Shown here: one piece after another, positions 11,561-24,098 of the stretch
How the letters are laid out: every line of letters begins with the position of its first letter
Position numbering within the stretch: position 1 is the stretch's first letter
Position numbers and translations under genes: made by a program
The notes under the pieces: model-generated
Told to the model about the DNA's origin: nothing
Seen by the model: the letters and a program-made list of their open reading frames with translations, nothing else
Database searches by the model: none
Origin: Parascedosporium putredinis
Lineage: Eukaryota > Ascomycota > Sordariomycetes > Microascales > Microascaceae
Assembly (NCBI GenBank): GCA_949357655.1
Contig: CASHTG010000001.1
Coordinates: forward strand, 2,790,001-2,854,000
Direction of reading: 5' to 3'
DNA: 64,000 nt

Positions 11561-13221
11561 ATGTCTAACTCTCTTGAGCAGCTCAAGGCCACCGGCACCG
11601 TAAGTTTTAATCTACCCCGCGCTTCCCCTACCATCCGACAAGACAACCTCAGATACCTCCGTCCCTTGCTGCTCGAGAAAGCAAAGCATACGCATGAAGC
11701 TTTGACCCCGCCTCGGGCATTGTTATTCTACTGGACTGGATGAAAGGGAAAAGTGTCGACGAGCCTGCTATTTTCTTTTCTGGTCGCGGCGAAGAAGGCG
11801 TCTTTCTCAGCACTCTGGTTCTTGATAACTAACTGACTGGTTGTTTTCCGAGCCCAATAGGTTGTTGTTAGTGACACTGGTAAGCTTTCTTGATCCCCTT
11901 CCGAACCCATCGCGTGTTGGGACGGAATAATAAAGCGAGGGACGCAATTATTAACTTTACTCTCTAGGTGATTTTGCCTGTAAGTAGCTTCCAATGCTTT
12001 TGGCCCTACACCGAATCAATCAGACGAGATAGTCGCCGCCCGGCCTCTCGCCCCCACACCTCTTCATCGTGAACATCCACTTACACCCATCGCTTAGCCA
12101 TTGGCAAGTACAAGCCTCAAGATGCCACGACCAACCCCTCTCTTATTCTCGCCGCCTCGAAGAAGGCCGAGTACGCTGCCTTGATCGACAAGGCTGTTAC
12201 CTACGCCAAGGCCAAGGGCGGTTCCGCCGATGACCAGGTCGAGCTGGCTCTCGACCGTCTTCTCGTCGAGTTCGGTAGCGAGATTCTCAAGATCATTCCT
12301 GGCAAGGTCTCTACCGAGGTTGATGCTAGCCTTTCCTTCGATACCAAGGCTTCAGTTGACAAGGCCCTCAAGATCATCAAGGTGAGTTTCAGCGCCTTGC
12401 TTCTCGCTGTAGCTCTCGCTTACGCTAACCTCAACCTCCCCCACAATAGCTCTACGAGGAGGAGGGCGTTTCCAAGGACCGCATCCTGATCAAGGTTGCC
12501 TCCACCTGGGAGGGCATCAAGGCCGCCGAGATCCTCCAGCGCGACCACGGCATCAACTGCAACCTTACCCTCATGTTCTCTCTTGTCCAGGCCATCGCCG
12601 CCGCCGAGGCCAACGCCTACCTCATCTCTCCCTTCGTTGGCCGTATCCTTGACTGGTACAAGGCTGCCACCAAGAAGGAGTACACCAAGGAGGAGGACCC
12701 CGGTGTCGCCTCCGTCAAGAGCATTTTCAACTACTACAAGAAGTTCGGCTATAACACCATCGTCATGGGTGCGTCTTTCCGCAACACTGGCGAGATCACT
12801 GAGCTCGCTGGCTGCGACTACTTGACCATCTCTGTAAGTATTACAAACGTCACCTCATCAAGGTCTTCATGCGCTGGGTTGTTGCGCAAGGAAGCCATTT
12901 AGAATGGCGACTTTGGCACGGCAGAGAACGCCCCGTGTCCCCCTTAGTGCTAAACCCACGCTAATTCGATTTCTCTTGCTATAGCCCAACCTCCTTGAGG
13001 ACCTGGTGAACTCTCAGGAGGCAGTTCCCCAGAAGTTGGATGCCGCCGGCGCCGCTGCCCTCAACATCGAGAAGAAGACTTACATCAACAACGAGGCCAC
13101 TTTCCGTTTCGACTTCAACGAGGACCAGATGGCCGTTGAGAAACTCCGAGAGGGTATCAGCAAGTTCGCTGCTGACGCCATCGTCCTCAAGGACATCATC
13201 AAGGCCAAGGTCAGCGCTTAA
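11561..13221 (+). CDS. tal1: transaldolase
   Basis: Non-oxidative pentose phosphate enzyme that moves a dihydroxyacetone unit from sedoheptulose 7-phosphate to glyceraldehyde 3-phosphate in the cytosol. Six exons (11561-11599, 11861-11879, 11968-11979, 12098-12381, 12450-12833, 12985-13221) sum to 975 bases and give 324 residues, the normal length. The Schiff-base lysine is in [12 protein letters not shown]. The family signature DATTNPSLI and the phosphate-binding [11 protein letters not shown] are present. Exons 2 and 3 are only 19 and 12 bases long, yet together encode the conserved VVVSDTGDFA, so both are needed. The start lies in a good context (CACCATGTC) after a CT-rich leader. No frame break is seen. 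Confidence 0.97.
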
Positions 13222-14711
13222 GTACTGATTTAATTCACTGAATCGGTGTGCTTCCATCTTAATCTACACAGGACACAATGTGTAATCGACGGCAGCCTGA
13301 GCGTCTCACCATGGATGTCCACTGTAGCTGTTCAGCCAACGGGAGAAGGGCGTCTCCGGCGCAGGCAAGGCCTCCCAAGTTTTCGAAGATTAGTAGAAAT
13401 TGAATAGCAACTTGTATAGGGACTGGCATAATGGTAGATAGGCGTAAAAACTGGAGATGGGCAAAACAAAACACAATCATACTATCGCAAAGGGAGCGGG
13501 ATGAATTTATGCATTCGGCCTGAGGAAAACAGGCTTCCCCCGCCTCTCTTGCTTTTCTCTCGTGCAATGGAAGAACAGAAGAATACTTTCAATATCAGCT
13601 ACGAGCTCTTTCCCCCTTTGCGTGATATCCTAACGCATTTTTCTCTTGAGTGTCTTACCCTGGGATATTTTGTGCGCTGAATCCGAGCCAACAACAGTCC
13701 GTCACCAGGCGCTGCATGCATTTGATCCATCTAACTGGGACGGGTAGCTGGGAGAGTAAAAGAAGCATGCATAAAGATATGCAACGAGGCAAGACCTCGT
13801 GGCCCAGCTGGTGTCTCGGACTGCCCCATTCCAGCACATTCCAGCAGGAAATAGAATTACTGATGTCACGGCCTTCATCAGGTTCAGTCAAACGGGAAAT
13901 CAGCGCGTCACCCCCGACAACATGGATGAAACAGTCAACCCGAGATTTGTGGCAAACGTCTGTGACTGTGATTTCAAGGCATTTACGAACATCGCCGCTG
14001 TTTTGAACCAGAGGATGCTGACAAGGCTGATGAGGAGCCAAGGCAGAGGCACAAAGAAAGCATACTCGGGACATGGGACAGGGGGCCCCTAAAAAAGGTA
14101 GAAGAAAGGATTTTAAGAAAGATCGTGGGTATGCATGGTTATGGATGCGTTGCCCTCTCCTAGATACAGGCATGCTCTATGCTTTCGTAGATTCAAGACA
14201 AAAAGAGAAAAAGAAAACCAAGGAAAAATAAGACATGATAATAATGCAACTCCTTCCACCCCTAGCTTATCGCCTTTGTAGCATATTCGTTCGTCGACTA
14301 TCCTATTCGAGATTAAGGTCTTTTCGATTCGAAGCATAGCATCTAAGTCTCGCCCGTCCTGGTCGAGACAATTAAAAGAAGGCTCTGTGCTGTGCCCATT
14401 GCCTTGGCTAGAAAAACACTGATATTTGAAGTAGAAAAGCGGGTAGAGTGGGAAAAAAATAAAAAAGAGGAATAAGAAAAAAGATATGGTCCACTACTAT
14501 TGAGGACCTTGATGATGGCTTGGTGTAGGTTAGGATGAGGCGGTGGCGGTATATAGATCCTTGGGATCCTGCCCAAAACGGAGCAAGGCTAAAGAGCGAT
14601 GCAGGGCTTGAAGAGAGAGAGAGAGGGAGAAATGGCCGTCCTAAAGAAAAGGTGGAAAAAGACCATTTGATGCAAAGGGTGGATTGGGTATGCATCTATC
14701 CCGCTTTGAAT
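13222..14711. other. convergent intergenic region
   Basis: Lies between the 3' ends of transaldolase (+) and the phosphoesterase-like gene (-). The open frames present, the longest on the minus strand at 13655-14173, have biased composition and no family resemblance. Probably both 3' untranslated regions and spacer. Confidence 0.5.
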
Positions 14712-16208
14712 TTATTCCGTATTTTCGGGCTCCTGTTCTCTTGAGCAGTCGACAGATATCGTCTTTTGTTGGACGCCAGTCGAGGAGCCGGATATAACGA
14801 GGGCGGTAAGCTGCTCGCCAAAGACACACCTGGTGTTGAGTCCAAAGGTGTACTTGCCAAGGTTAAGGCCGTACTTGGTGTCGCGACCATAGATGATTGT
14901 TTGCCTCTCAGCTTCGCTCTTCTCCGATTCCATGCGGTTCCAGACAGGGGCCCATTCGTAACCCGAGTAGTCGTCAATGGGGACCATGACGTCCCTGTCA
15001 CCTGGCCTGGCGGAATCTTGGTAGGCGGCGAGAATGAGGGCGTCTTTGGCCTTGCGGCCGATAAACTTCTTCTTCCCACTCTCGGCTTCTTGCTTCTTTA
15101 GGCGCTCCTCGACCAACTTCTTAGCGGTCGTCCAGCGGACTTGTTCGCGGGGGTAGACGATACTGCGCATGTTCATGGCGGGCCAGGGATCGTGAACATC
15201 AGGTTTGAGGCCTGGGACGAGGCCCGCATGGGAAACGTAAACGCTTTGCACGGTGGGGATGTTGCCAATATCGAGAATGGCGGGGAGATCTGCGAGCCAG
15301 TCGATTTGCTCAACAGTAAGCGAGTTGGCAACGATTCGTTCGACGTAGTCTCCGCGCGCCAGGTGCTCCTGCTCAAGCTCATCATCGGCCTCGTTGTCGC
15401 CGCCGAGGCCATGGATCTTGTTGGTTCCGTTGTTGCGGGGTGCGTTCATCAATTCGCGCACCAGAAGCACTCTGTCCTCTGGAATTCCGCGAACGGAGGA
15501 GGCGCCAAGGCTCATGGCCAGATCGACAACGGCGGCGCTATCAGGACCGAGGGTAAGCAGTCCGCCGGTGAAGATGAGGTGGTCATTGCCGCTCTCAGCG
15601 TCATAGCCGGTCTTGGCTAGCAACTCCTGGAGGGGCCAATCATGCCATTCACGTCACCGATGAAGATAAGGCGCTTCTCATTCTGGGACGATGGTAGGTG
15701 TTCGGCTGGGAGTTTTGTTATCCTCTTGACGTCGCCCGACCCTTTGAATGGCGGCCGTGCTGCGGTGCCATAAGTCATAGGTCGATCCGCTTGCGTTTTC
15801 CAGGGGCCTGAACCGGAGGCTTCGGTTGTTGCGTCGAATCATTGGGCTTCTCGGTGGGCTTTTGGGCCGGAGTAGTCTCCTGCGACTGCTTGTTTTGTTC
15901 GGTATCCTCCGACTGCTTGTTTTTCTCGGCTTCCTCGGGCTGCTTCGCGTCTTGCTCGGCCGGCTTCGATTCGGGCTCGACTGGCTCGGGTGCTGGCTCA
16001 GCCGGCTTGAGTTCCTCCTCCAAGGTCGGCTCGTCGGCTTGTGGTTTGGGATCTTGGAAGGGTTTTGGCTTCTCGATGGGCGGCGTTAATGATACTGCAG
16101 AGTTGAACAGGCGGTCTGAAGTATAGAGGAAAGAAACAACAGCAAAAAGGCTAGAAGTAGCACAGTATGCCTCCGCCGACGGCCGTAGACTGGGTTTCGA
16201 AGGTTCAT
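14712..16208 (-). CDS. type II membrane calcineurin-like phosphoesterase, predicted inactive
   Basis: The fold matches fungal Ppn2-type metallophosphoesterases (the yeast member is a vacuolar endopolyphosphatase). The protein starts MNLRNPVYGRRRRH followed by one hydrophobic segment, a signal anchor, then a long E/P/K/Q-rich linker, then the phosphoesterase domain. The expected metal motifs are altered: GDVHG reads GDVNG (15644-15658), GDxxxKG reads GGLLTLG (about 15549-15570), GNHED reads GIPED (15474-15488) and GHD reads GRD (14880-14894). HAGLVPG (15210-15230) is kept, and the rest of the domain is well preserved. Three single-base losses, near 16125-16137, 15779 and 15632, must be allowed to join the frame. 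Similar losses occur in essential neighbours, so I treat this as an expressed pseudoenzyme and not a decaying gene; that is inference. Confidence 0.82.
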
Positions 16209-19200
16209 GATTGATTATTTAAGAGGGAGGGGGCAAAGAGAAGATAAACAGCAAGAAAAATGAGGACAAGAAAATTGGAAAATTGTAGGACGCCTTGCCA
16301 ACTATCCAGCCCCCGCGGTTCCTAAGAGGCGGGAAGAGGAGAGGGAGTGATGGTAGGCGCGAGAGGCGATGATGTTGTCGAAGCGTGGCTGCGAGCGAGG
16401 GGTCAGGAAAGCCGCAAGTGAAAGAACCGTTTGCGTCGGTGGAAGGTCAGTCAGGATCGTTTGTGTGGTGTCGCGAGTTCCGACACAGGTTCACTGATCG
16501 GATCCTCGATTTGTCTTGCCCGATTTTTTTTCGAGTGGCACTAGGTGGTCGCCCGTCGGGACCTCGTTACGGAAAAGAAGGGCACGCGACAGCAAACTAC
16601 CCGGGAGAGAATGACAGGGCGTGAGGTGGCAAGGGGCTTAAATGGCACACCTGTGATGCGCACGACTTAGGACAGCATCTGTTTCGAAGAGTCGAGGGAA
16701 TATGCTGACGTCGATGAACGAGAAAAATAAATAAAACGAGGGTATAATGTTCACCTCTTCCAATTACAGCCCAAGGGAATAGGAAAGGGGAAGAGGGGTA
16801 GAAGGAAAAAAAGAAAAAGAAAGACAATTACAAGAGACGAAGAAAAAAACCTGGGGAATGCTTGCGGGATGGTGGGAGGGAGGGAACGGAAGCCATTGAA
16901 AGGGGTCGAGATAATTCATCAAGGCCAAGACTGGCCTCCTCCAATCTCAAGCGCACCCACACCCTCTCTCCCACTCTCTCATGGGTAGTCGAGGCTTGAC
17001 CGTTGGCCATCTTCATCTCTTCACTGTCCGAGGCCAAGCTGATAGGGGCTTATTTCTTGGATCATTGGTCCTTGCCCGTCTTAATTAACGGAAAAGGAAA
17101 ACTCCCGCGTGGAGGATTACTCGACAGGGTTAATCACTGGGTACTTCCAGTTGCTTTCTGGATTGCACCCACTGCCAGTTCGTAGGCTTGGAGGTACCGG
17201 TTACAACAAAGGGACAAATAGTGGTCCCTCAAAACCTTTGACTGCTTCTGGGTTCTGCGCATGCCACCACTTGCCTCAAATGGTCTCGGGTGCTGAAAGC
17301 GCAGAAAGTATGTGGGGAACGCGACGGATTGTGCCTGGCTGACGGACTCATTTTGGGGCGATGGATGTACAGACATGTATCGAGGAACATTACATCCGGC
17401 TCACCCAGCCCAGCGCAAGCCAAGCGCCATCCATGATCCGCTCTCCGCCGTCCCACCCAAACCAAACCAGGTCATCCGCTTTGGATCCAACTGGTCACTT
17501 CTGGGAGAGAGTACTTGTACGAAGCATTTCGCGCTCCCTCGCCGCTTGCCATTCCTCTTGCTGATGACAATGTGTCCAACGTCATCAATTGATGCTCACT
17601 CTCACTCACAGACGCCGGTGTTGCTCCACTTGTGCAGGGGGATTCACAGAACAGGCTAACGTTCTCCTTGAACCTGCCACCTCTCGACTTCGGTGCGTGC
17701 CATTTGATGCCGTCCAAGGGTAACAACCCCAAACCCGACAATGTATCCGTCCTCTTCAGATTAATCTGGGGGCTACTCGTCCGACATGCCCAATTCCTTC
17801 GGCTGGTTGAGATGCTTTATTCGTAAAATACGGACTATGCGCCAAGAGTTTGTTGCCGGTGGGAAAATCCAAATAGTACTTGACAGCTTGGTCATCCACA
17901 ATGGGAGAGGCAGAGAGTGGTTGGGGCTGTTCCTGCTTGGCCTTCTGCTTGTTACGAACAGATTGGCTGTTTAACAAGGTGACATTGTGCTTTTGGAGGG
18001 TTCTCTCCAAAGGTGCAGCACTCGAAGCTCCACGATCTTGAAGCGCTCTCGCAACACCGCCGTCTCCTTGATTCACTTGTTGTCACAAGCCCATCTCTGC
18101 TTCTTTACCTCTTCGCTTCTCTTTCCCCTCAGGCTTCCCTAAAGAGTAATTTTTTTCCTACTTCCCTCACTCAGTCCTCTCCTAGGCCAGAGGCCTTTAG
18201 GTAATACCAAGCGCTTGCTTGGGGCCTCGGTTTCTTTTTCTCTCGATCTCGGGCTTTTTTCGCCCTGCGCATCCAAGTATTTTTTGTAAAAATGGACCAC
18301 ACGCAGACGGTGGCAGTGTGTGTGCATGTGGCGTCGCCTTGGTCTGTCCAAACACGAGTGTCCTTCCATTGGCGAGTCTCTTGGCAGGGTTGCCGAAATG
18401 CCGTTAGACTGAAAGGGGTACCGCCCAGGCATAGGGCCACTAATCAATCGAACAGTCTTGCTAGTCAAGTTCTAGACTTACGCAAGCCTCCCTGCGCGCA
18501 TCTATGATGGATGCAATGTGCCCCTGAGCCCAGCAGCTTGAGTGGAGTCTAATCCCTGGTGTATTTGACAAAAGGAAGAGTAAACTGCCTGTGTCCCTTT
18601 TCATCAGCAGTCCCGGGTGCACGCGCATTGCCACGCGCATTGTCATAGCACAGCACTGAGGTGTTAAACCTGTTTTTGTTCTTGCCTTCCCATTTCGACA
18701 CCGCTGCTGGGTACATGTACTGAAAGGCATATGGTTCGATTGCTCACTATTTTCTCTTGCGTGCCTCTCCGTAACTGTCTGGATCTGATGCGTGGGCGAG
18801 GAGTGCAACCAGTCGTGCGTTGCACGACCACCAAACGTCTCTTTTTCCCCTCGCCATTTCGTTATCGAACATGTTTCCCACGAAGTTTTATCATTTCTCG
18901 TTGGTCTGAATCCAGGCAACGTGTCTCACGGGGCTGGATGAGGTTCATTTTCCCTGTTCTTGCGCTCCGGGTATCCGATCAGCCCCTCCTCGACAACTAC
19001 GGATAGGGCCCACCCACGCACCAAAGCTGTGCCGAGGAGCCGCGCAGATGGCCATCCAGCGAGTTGGGGTTGACAAAGCGAATGATATTATCTCGTCTCG
19101 CTCTACACTAGTACATCTATACTAGATATATGCCAGGTTTAATGTGTGACATGGATAATACAGATACGGATGATGATACAAGTACAACTAACTGATGAAG

Positions 19201-19427
19201 AAGAAATACACGGAGCGGTAGCTGTTGAGATGACCGACTCCTAGCCCAAAAGAAGAAAAAAACGCCGTTTGTTCGAAATGATGCCCCAACGCCGTCAATG
19301 CCGATATCCTACGATTGATGTTCGTAGCTCGTCCGTAGCTCGTCCGTATCCTGGTTTTCCTTCCACGGGCGTGTCCATAGGCAAGAGACCCAATTGCCGT
19401 GGATGGTATGCGTGCTCGGAGCCGCCA
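16209..19427. other. intergenic region, no gene seen
   Basis: About 3.2 kb without a supportable gene. The open frames are short and overlap on both strands. The part next to 16209 is probably the promoter of the phosphoesterase-like gene. A small tandem duplication of a CGTAGCTCGTC unit lies at about 19323-19350, just beyond the 3' end of the Pet191 gene. Confidence 0.5.
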
Positions 19428-19944
19428 CTATGCTTTGGGAGGACCGTCTTTCTTCGCTGCTAGTTCGGCGCGGTATTTCTCATTGGCGAGCTCGCGCCAG
19501 TCCTGCTCTTGTTCATCGCCGTTGGTGTACTTGACGCCGCCTCCAAAGGCGGTCTTGCCTGCGTAGAGCTGGTAACCCTTGCCCTCCTCGTCCGCCTTCT
19601 GTATAGCTTGGTAGGACACGGGGACGTTGCCGCGGAAGCGCTTGCGCATGTCGACGAGACCGCGCCTACACTCGGCGAAGCCGCGTTTGAGCTGGAGGCA
19701 CTTGGGGGAGGGTATCGACGAGCGGGGCACGTAAGCAGTCGGCAGCGGAATTTCGGTGAACCATGACGCATTCTGATTCCTGTAGACATTGCGCCAGAGC
19801 CTCTCCTACGTTGCAAGAAAAACGCGCGCGAGAGGACCGTTAGCCACCGACTTCCTCGTTGACACAAGCAGGAGGAGAGCAAGGCTGACCAGCGCCGAAC
19901 GTAGGGGCTGACTACTTACTCAGTTCCTTGCAAGAGCTAGGCAT
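19428..19944 (-). CDS. pet191: cytochrome c oxidase assembly protein Pet191
   Basis: Small twin-CX9C-type protein needed for complex IV assembly, acting at the mitochondrial intermembrane space side. Exon 1 (19944-19920) encodes MPSSCKEL. The intron is 19919-19806. Exon 2 begins REALAQCLQESECVMVHRN and continues through DCLRAPL, GFAECRRGLVDMRKRFRGN and GYQLYAGKTAFGGGVK to KKDGPPKA. The spaced cysteines match the family. The frame breaks in a C run near 19705-19710, at the DTLP-KC position; two lost bases or one extra base would restore it. The length is then about 133-134 residues. It is divergent from the lipase gene on the right, with start codons about 0.93 kb apart. Confidence 0.92.
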
Positions 19945-20877
19945 TGTGAATGTTCCTCGCCAGGTCTAGCAGTAGATTTTCAAATAGGTGCGAGACCGCT
20001 GGGGACTAGAGATAGTCAGTGGGTGGTAGGTCAAGGCTATCGAGTATATAACAATATCGGATGTTCTTTTTCAGAGGAAAAAATCGGGAGAGAAGAAAGT
20101 TCCGAGCTCACTGATTGGTCAGGTGGAGTGGGAAGACGAGATATTGATTGATTTCATTCGCCATTCACCGAAACTTCTCGGTCAAGCATGGATCTCTTGC
20201 CTCTTTCCCTGACTAACCATTTCAATCTTGCTTCGGTCTCCCGTGGTTCATTTTCGAAGTCGCCCCATCAGGCTTGCAGGATCCCATGACAAGCCTTAGT
20301 TTGCTGCAAACCAGGTCTCAGCCGGATGCCAATTGTTAGGATTCCATTTCAAAATAGCCCGTCTTCGTGCTCAGATCCTGAACAGGCATACCAGTCTGTG
20401 TGCTGAGCCGCAGGGAGTGGATAGTAAATGAGCGATAAATTGATCTATTGTTATCAAGGGATCAATTTCTTGCAGAGCGCTTCGCGGGAGGGTGGTGCGG
20501 CTGCACCGGCCTTCTACAGCGCAATTGTATTTCGTCATAGGCGCCTCCCGACGCCCAACTACGCTATAATAGACCAAATGGATGTACCGATCAGAGTGAT
20601 CTCACCTCCCCGCAGCCAGAACCGAAGCCCTGGGTGGCCGATCTTTCCCTAGCACTCCTGACATGTGACGTGCGCCATGGTCGCTGCGAACCGACTCTAA
20701 AATCGTGCACCTTCGCACTCGAATCCCTCGAAACCGATCCGTTTCCATGTCTTCATCCCCTGACCTCTCGCAATTTAGACATATTGCATTCATGCACCTG
20801 GAGCGATGCACGTCTTTCTAAACCACCATTTATTGTTGATGCCCTCATAAAAGGAAACTTAGGATTGAACAGAAGCC
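19945..20877. other. shared upstream region of Pet191 and the lipase gene
   Basis: Divergent intergenic DNA that must contain both promoters. A TATA-like CATAAAAGG lies at about 20844-20852, some 30 bases before the lipase start codon. No other gene is seen. Confidence 0.5.
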
Positions 20878-23114
20878 ATGCCTTTCCCGTTCATTGGCCG
20901 CCTCCATCTGTGAGCTTCCCACCACCCACCATCCGCGCCTGCCCCCTTCTCGAGTCCCACGGCGAGCCCTTCCACCACTGTGCGCAGAGGCGACTAACAC
21001 TTTTCAGAACCGAGTATCTAGCTCTGGTCGGGTCTTTCTGTCTCGTGGCCCTCGAGGCGTTCATCCGGGTGCTGACATTAGCTCTGCGTAAGCATCGTTC
21101 GCTAGATTTGGCTCTTTCCTTTGTGCATCGCTAATTCCGTCAAAGCCGAGTCCATAATATCCCTGTTCTACCGAGCCTCTCGCCGCCTCTTTCTTAGGTT
21201 AACGTCGCCTGCGCAGAAGAGAGCAGCCCAGCGCAATCAATGTACGCCTCCTATCCCCTGCCTACTCGATGCTCCCCACAATGCCTCTGCATCGTAGCTC
21301 GCTCTAACCAGCAACACCGCAGCTATTTCGACCTCCGTCCGGGACGCATCCGACTTTGTTGAACTCTGTCGCCTTTTTGGATATGAAGCCGAGGAGCATA
21401 TTTCGCCTACAAAGGATGGATATCTACTGGGGTTGCACCGCCTAGCCTGGCGAAAGGGCGAGGAAGGCCGAGCGGTGAACGCCGGTCCAAACAGTTTGAA
21501 GAAGAGGGTTGTCTACTTGCATCACGGGCTACTGATGAATAGTGAGGTATGGGTATCTCTCACTGATGCCGAGAGATGTCTTCCTCTGGTTCTCGTCGAG
21601 CGCGGGTTCGACGTTTGGGTAAGCCCCTTCTCCCTCCCTCCCCTTCGCACATAGGCTAGTAGTCGCTGACCGAGGCATTTGCGCTTCTTCTAGCTAGGAA
21701 ACAACCGAGGAAATAAATACTCGAAAAAGTCGGTCAGGTCGTCGCCTTCGAGCCTTGACTTCTGGAACTTTTCCATGGACGAGTTCGCCTTGCATGACAT
21801 ACCCGACTCCATCTCGTACATCCTCGACACCACTGGTGCGGAGAGCCTCTCGTACATTGGCTTTTCTCAAGGAACGGCTCAAGCCTTTGCCACCCTCTCG
21901 ATCCATCCAAAATTAAACACCAAAATCAACGTCTTTATCGCGCTCGCTCCCGCCATGTCCCCAGCTGGCCTGTCTAACGGCATGGTGGACGCACTCGTTA
22001 AAGCATCCCCCAGGTCATTTACCTCCTTTTGGGCGGAGATCCATCCTAAGCTCGGCAACAATGTGGCAATCTATCCTTTATCCGCCCCTCTTCGTACGGC
22101 TTATAGATGTCAGCCTCAACTTCCTCTTTGGATGGAAGACAAAAATATCTCTGTGAGCCAGAAGCTGGCGGCTTATTCCCATTTGTATTCTTTTACCAGC
22201 ACGAAGAGCGTTGTACACTGGTTCCAGATTATCCGGAACCGCAGCTTTCAGATGTACGACGACGATCGGCCAGGAATATCCTTGAGTGGGCAAAATAAGC
22301 ACACCAAGGTTGCGCGCTACCCGACGCGGAACATCAAGACACCAATTGTCTTGGTCTACGGCGGAAGCGACTCACTGGTTGATATTAGGGTCATGTTAAA
22401 AGAGCTGCCACCGCAGACCGTAGCTACAGAGATACCTCACTACGAGCACCTGGATTTCCTTTGGGGCCGGGACATTGATCGACAAGTCTTCCCACATGTC
22501 TTTGACGCGCTTGACAGCTTTACCGACGCAGCGCACAGCCAGGAAGAATACGACAGATACAGAGTCGTGAGGCAGGAGAGCTTAATCACAGCCACCAGGT
22601 TCCAGCACACCCGCAAGCCGAGCGACGTCACGGATAGCGAAGAGACCATAGTACCTGCCGATGACACGCTGCACTCTAATCACGGGGTGGCTTACCCTCA
22701 ACGCCACCGGGCCAAGGAACGGCCACCAAAGGCCGCACCACTTCGCGACGCTCCGCGCATTCGGACTCCGCACGGCGTACAATCATCTAGCGATGAAGGG
22801 TGGCCATCGTCGCCTGAAAAACCAAGTACGCCGCCTACAGCGAAAGTAGCAAGGCGAGAAGACGAAATCGTCGATCCGGCGCCCGGGAGCGGATCAGAGC
22901 CTCGAGGGGCTATGCCAACAATCACGACACCGACGAGGAGGGGAGCGGTGGGAGCACTCTCAGCCTCAATCACATGAAAACCGGGCGAGGAATTCAAATA
23001 GGGGCTGGAAAAGTCGTGGGTGGCGTGGTGACACGGAGCGGAGCCGAGGGGACTGGGGTCGGCGCGAGTCAGACACCAGCGACGGTGGAACGGACACATC
23101 ACGAGCAAAAGTGA
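20878..23114 (+). CDS. Tgl1-like alpha/beta-hydrolase lipase (sterol ester/triacylglycerol hydrolase)
   Basis: Membrane-anchored lipase of the acid-lipase/Tgl1 family, which hydrolyses steryl esters at lipid droplets. Exons are 20878-20909, 21008-21087, 21146-21241, 21323-21618 and 21694 onward. An N-terminal hydrophobic segment (EYLALVGSFCLVALEAFIRV) precedes the hydrolase fold with LHHGLLMNSEVW, the nucleophile elbow GFSQG (21859-21873), the acid region VYGGSDSLVD and the catalytic histidine region HYEHLDFLWG. Three single-base losses between about 22010 and 22145 cancel, so the frame stays open while some 43 residues are misread; the family-like reading in the shifted frame contains LFVRLIDVSLNFLFGWKTK. 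A further loss at about 22800-22860 probably moves the true stop from 22977 to 23114, since the shifted frame has RGYANNHDTDEEG and GIQIGAGK. Confidence 0.88.
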
Positions 23115-24098
23115 AAGGGTTGAACCTGAATGAAATAGAGTGGACAACATACACTAGACTGTACAGTATTCTTATATACACGGTAGCAGACATCTTTTTC
23201 AGCCAATTTCCTTGTCCCCTTTTGTTTTTCTTTTCTTTTCTTTTTCCCCTCCCTTTTCGCGCCCTCCAAGTCTTGCTCTATTCGTCCGCGTCTGAGAACG
23301 AAATCACCCAGCAGAAACCCGATCGAAACCAGACTAGACAAACGGACCATTAAGCCGAGAATGGTCCCTGTCTCATACAAGTCGAGGGATGCAGCCTTAC
23401 CTAGAGGGGGGATGCCCTGGAACATAAAAACAAAGGAAAAGAAGACAAAAGGAAGAGCCATCAGACTGTCTTGGTTTGGCATGCTTCCTTTTCCACAGGC
23501 CCCCCTCCCCCAACAGCTGAAGGGCCATTCCGAGGCAGACGACTTCTGTGGTCAGGAGAGCATTGATCGGTGTTAGACATCCAGTCAGTGACTGATCCAG
23601 CTTTCCGTGGACGGTACTGAGCACTCTTTTCTTTTGTTTTCTTTTTTGTTGTCAAAATTAGCGGACGAGCGAGGCTTTGTCTTGAATGGCAGGCACCAGG
23701 AGCCCTAGATTGAGAGGCGTAGGCTTTGATTGATGGGCGCCGGAACCGTGGCGAATAAGTTGCTTTTTCTCGTTCTTATTCTCGCTGTCTACCTGCATGC
23801 AGGCCAAAGAAATGTCCGGCGGAAGCAGGCCAAGAGCTGCGGCGCAACGAGAAAGGGACCACCGCGGATTGGGGGTCTTCCGGTGCCACCAGGTGAGGGT
23901 AGGCGACTATATTTAAGAAACATCCCCCCCATTCCCCCATTGCGACCTGTAACTACGAATTTCCTTGGACCCGTTCTTCATTTCAAGTGTCTGCCAACTC
24001 AGAGTGCCGGATCTCTTTCTCAGCTACCGCCTTCCGCCTTGTTCACCCACCTACATCGCACCACATCCTCCAAACGCATCTTTCAAACACATCTCACC
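23115..24098. other. intergenic region upstream of the GPI-type protein
   Basis: No gene seen. It includes the terminator of the lipase gene and the promoter of the next gene, with a TATA-like element and a CT-rich leader. Confidence 0.5.
23908..23917 (+). promoter_or_regulatory. TATA-like element
   Basis: TATATTTAAG lies about 180 bases before the start codon at 24099 and is followed by a C-rich and then a CT-rich leader. The position and sequence suit a core promoter; this is inference. Confidence 0.5.

Noticed and set aside
13655..14173. Minus-strand open frame of 172 codons
   Set aside because: No homology-like features, located between two convergent gene ends, no splice or start context.
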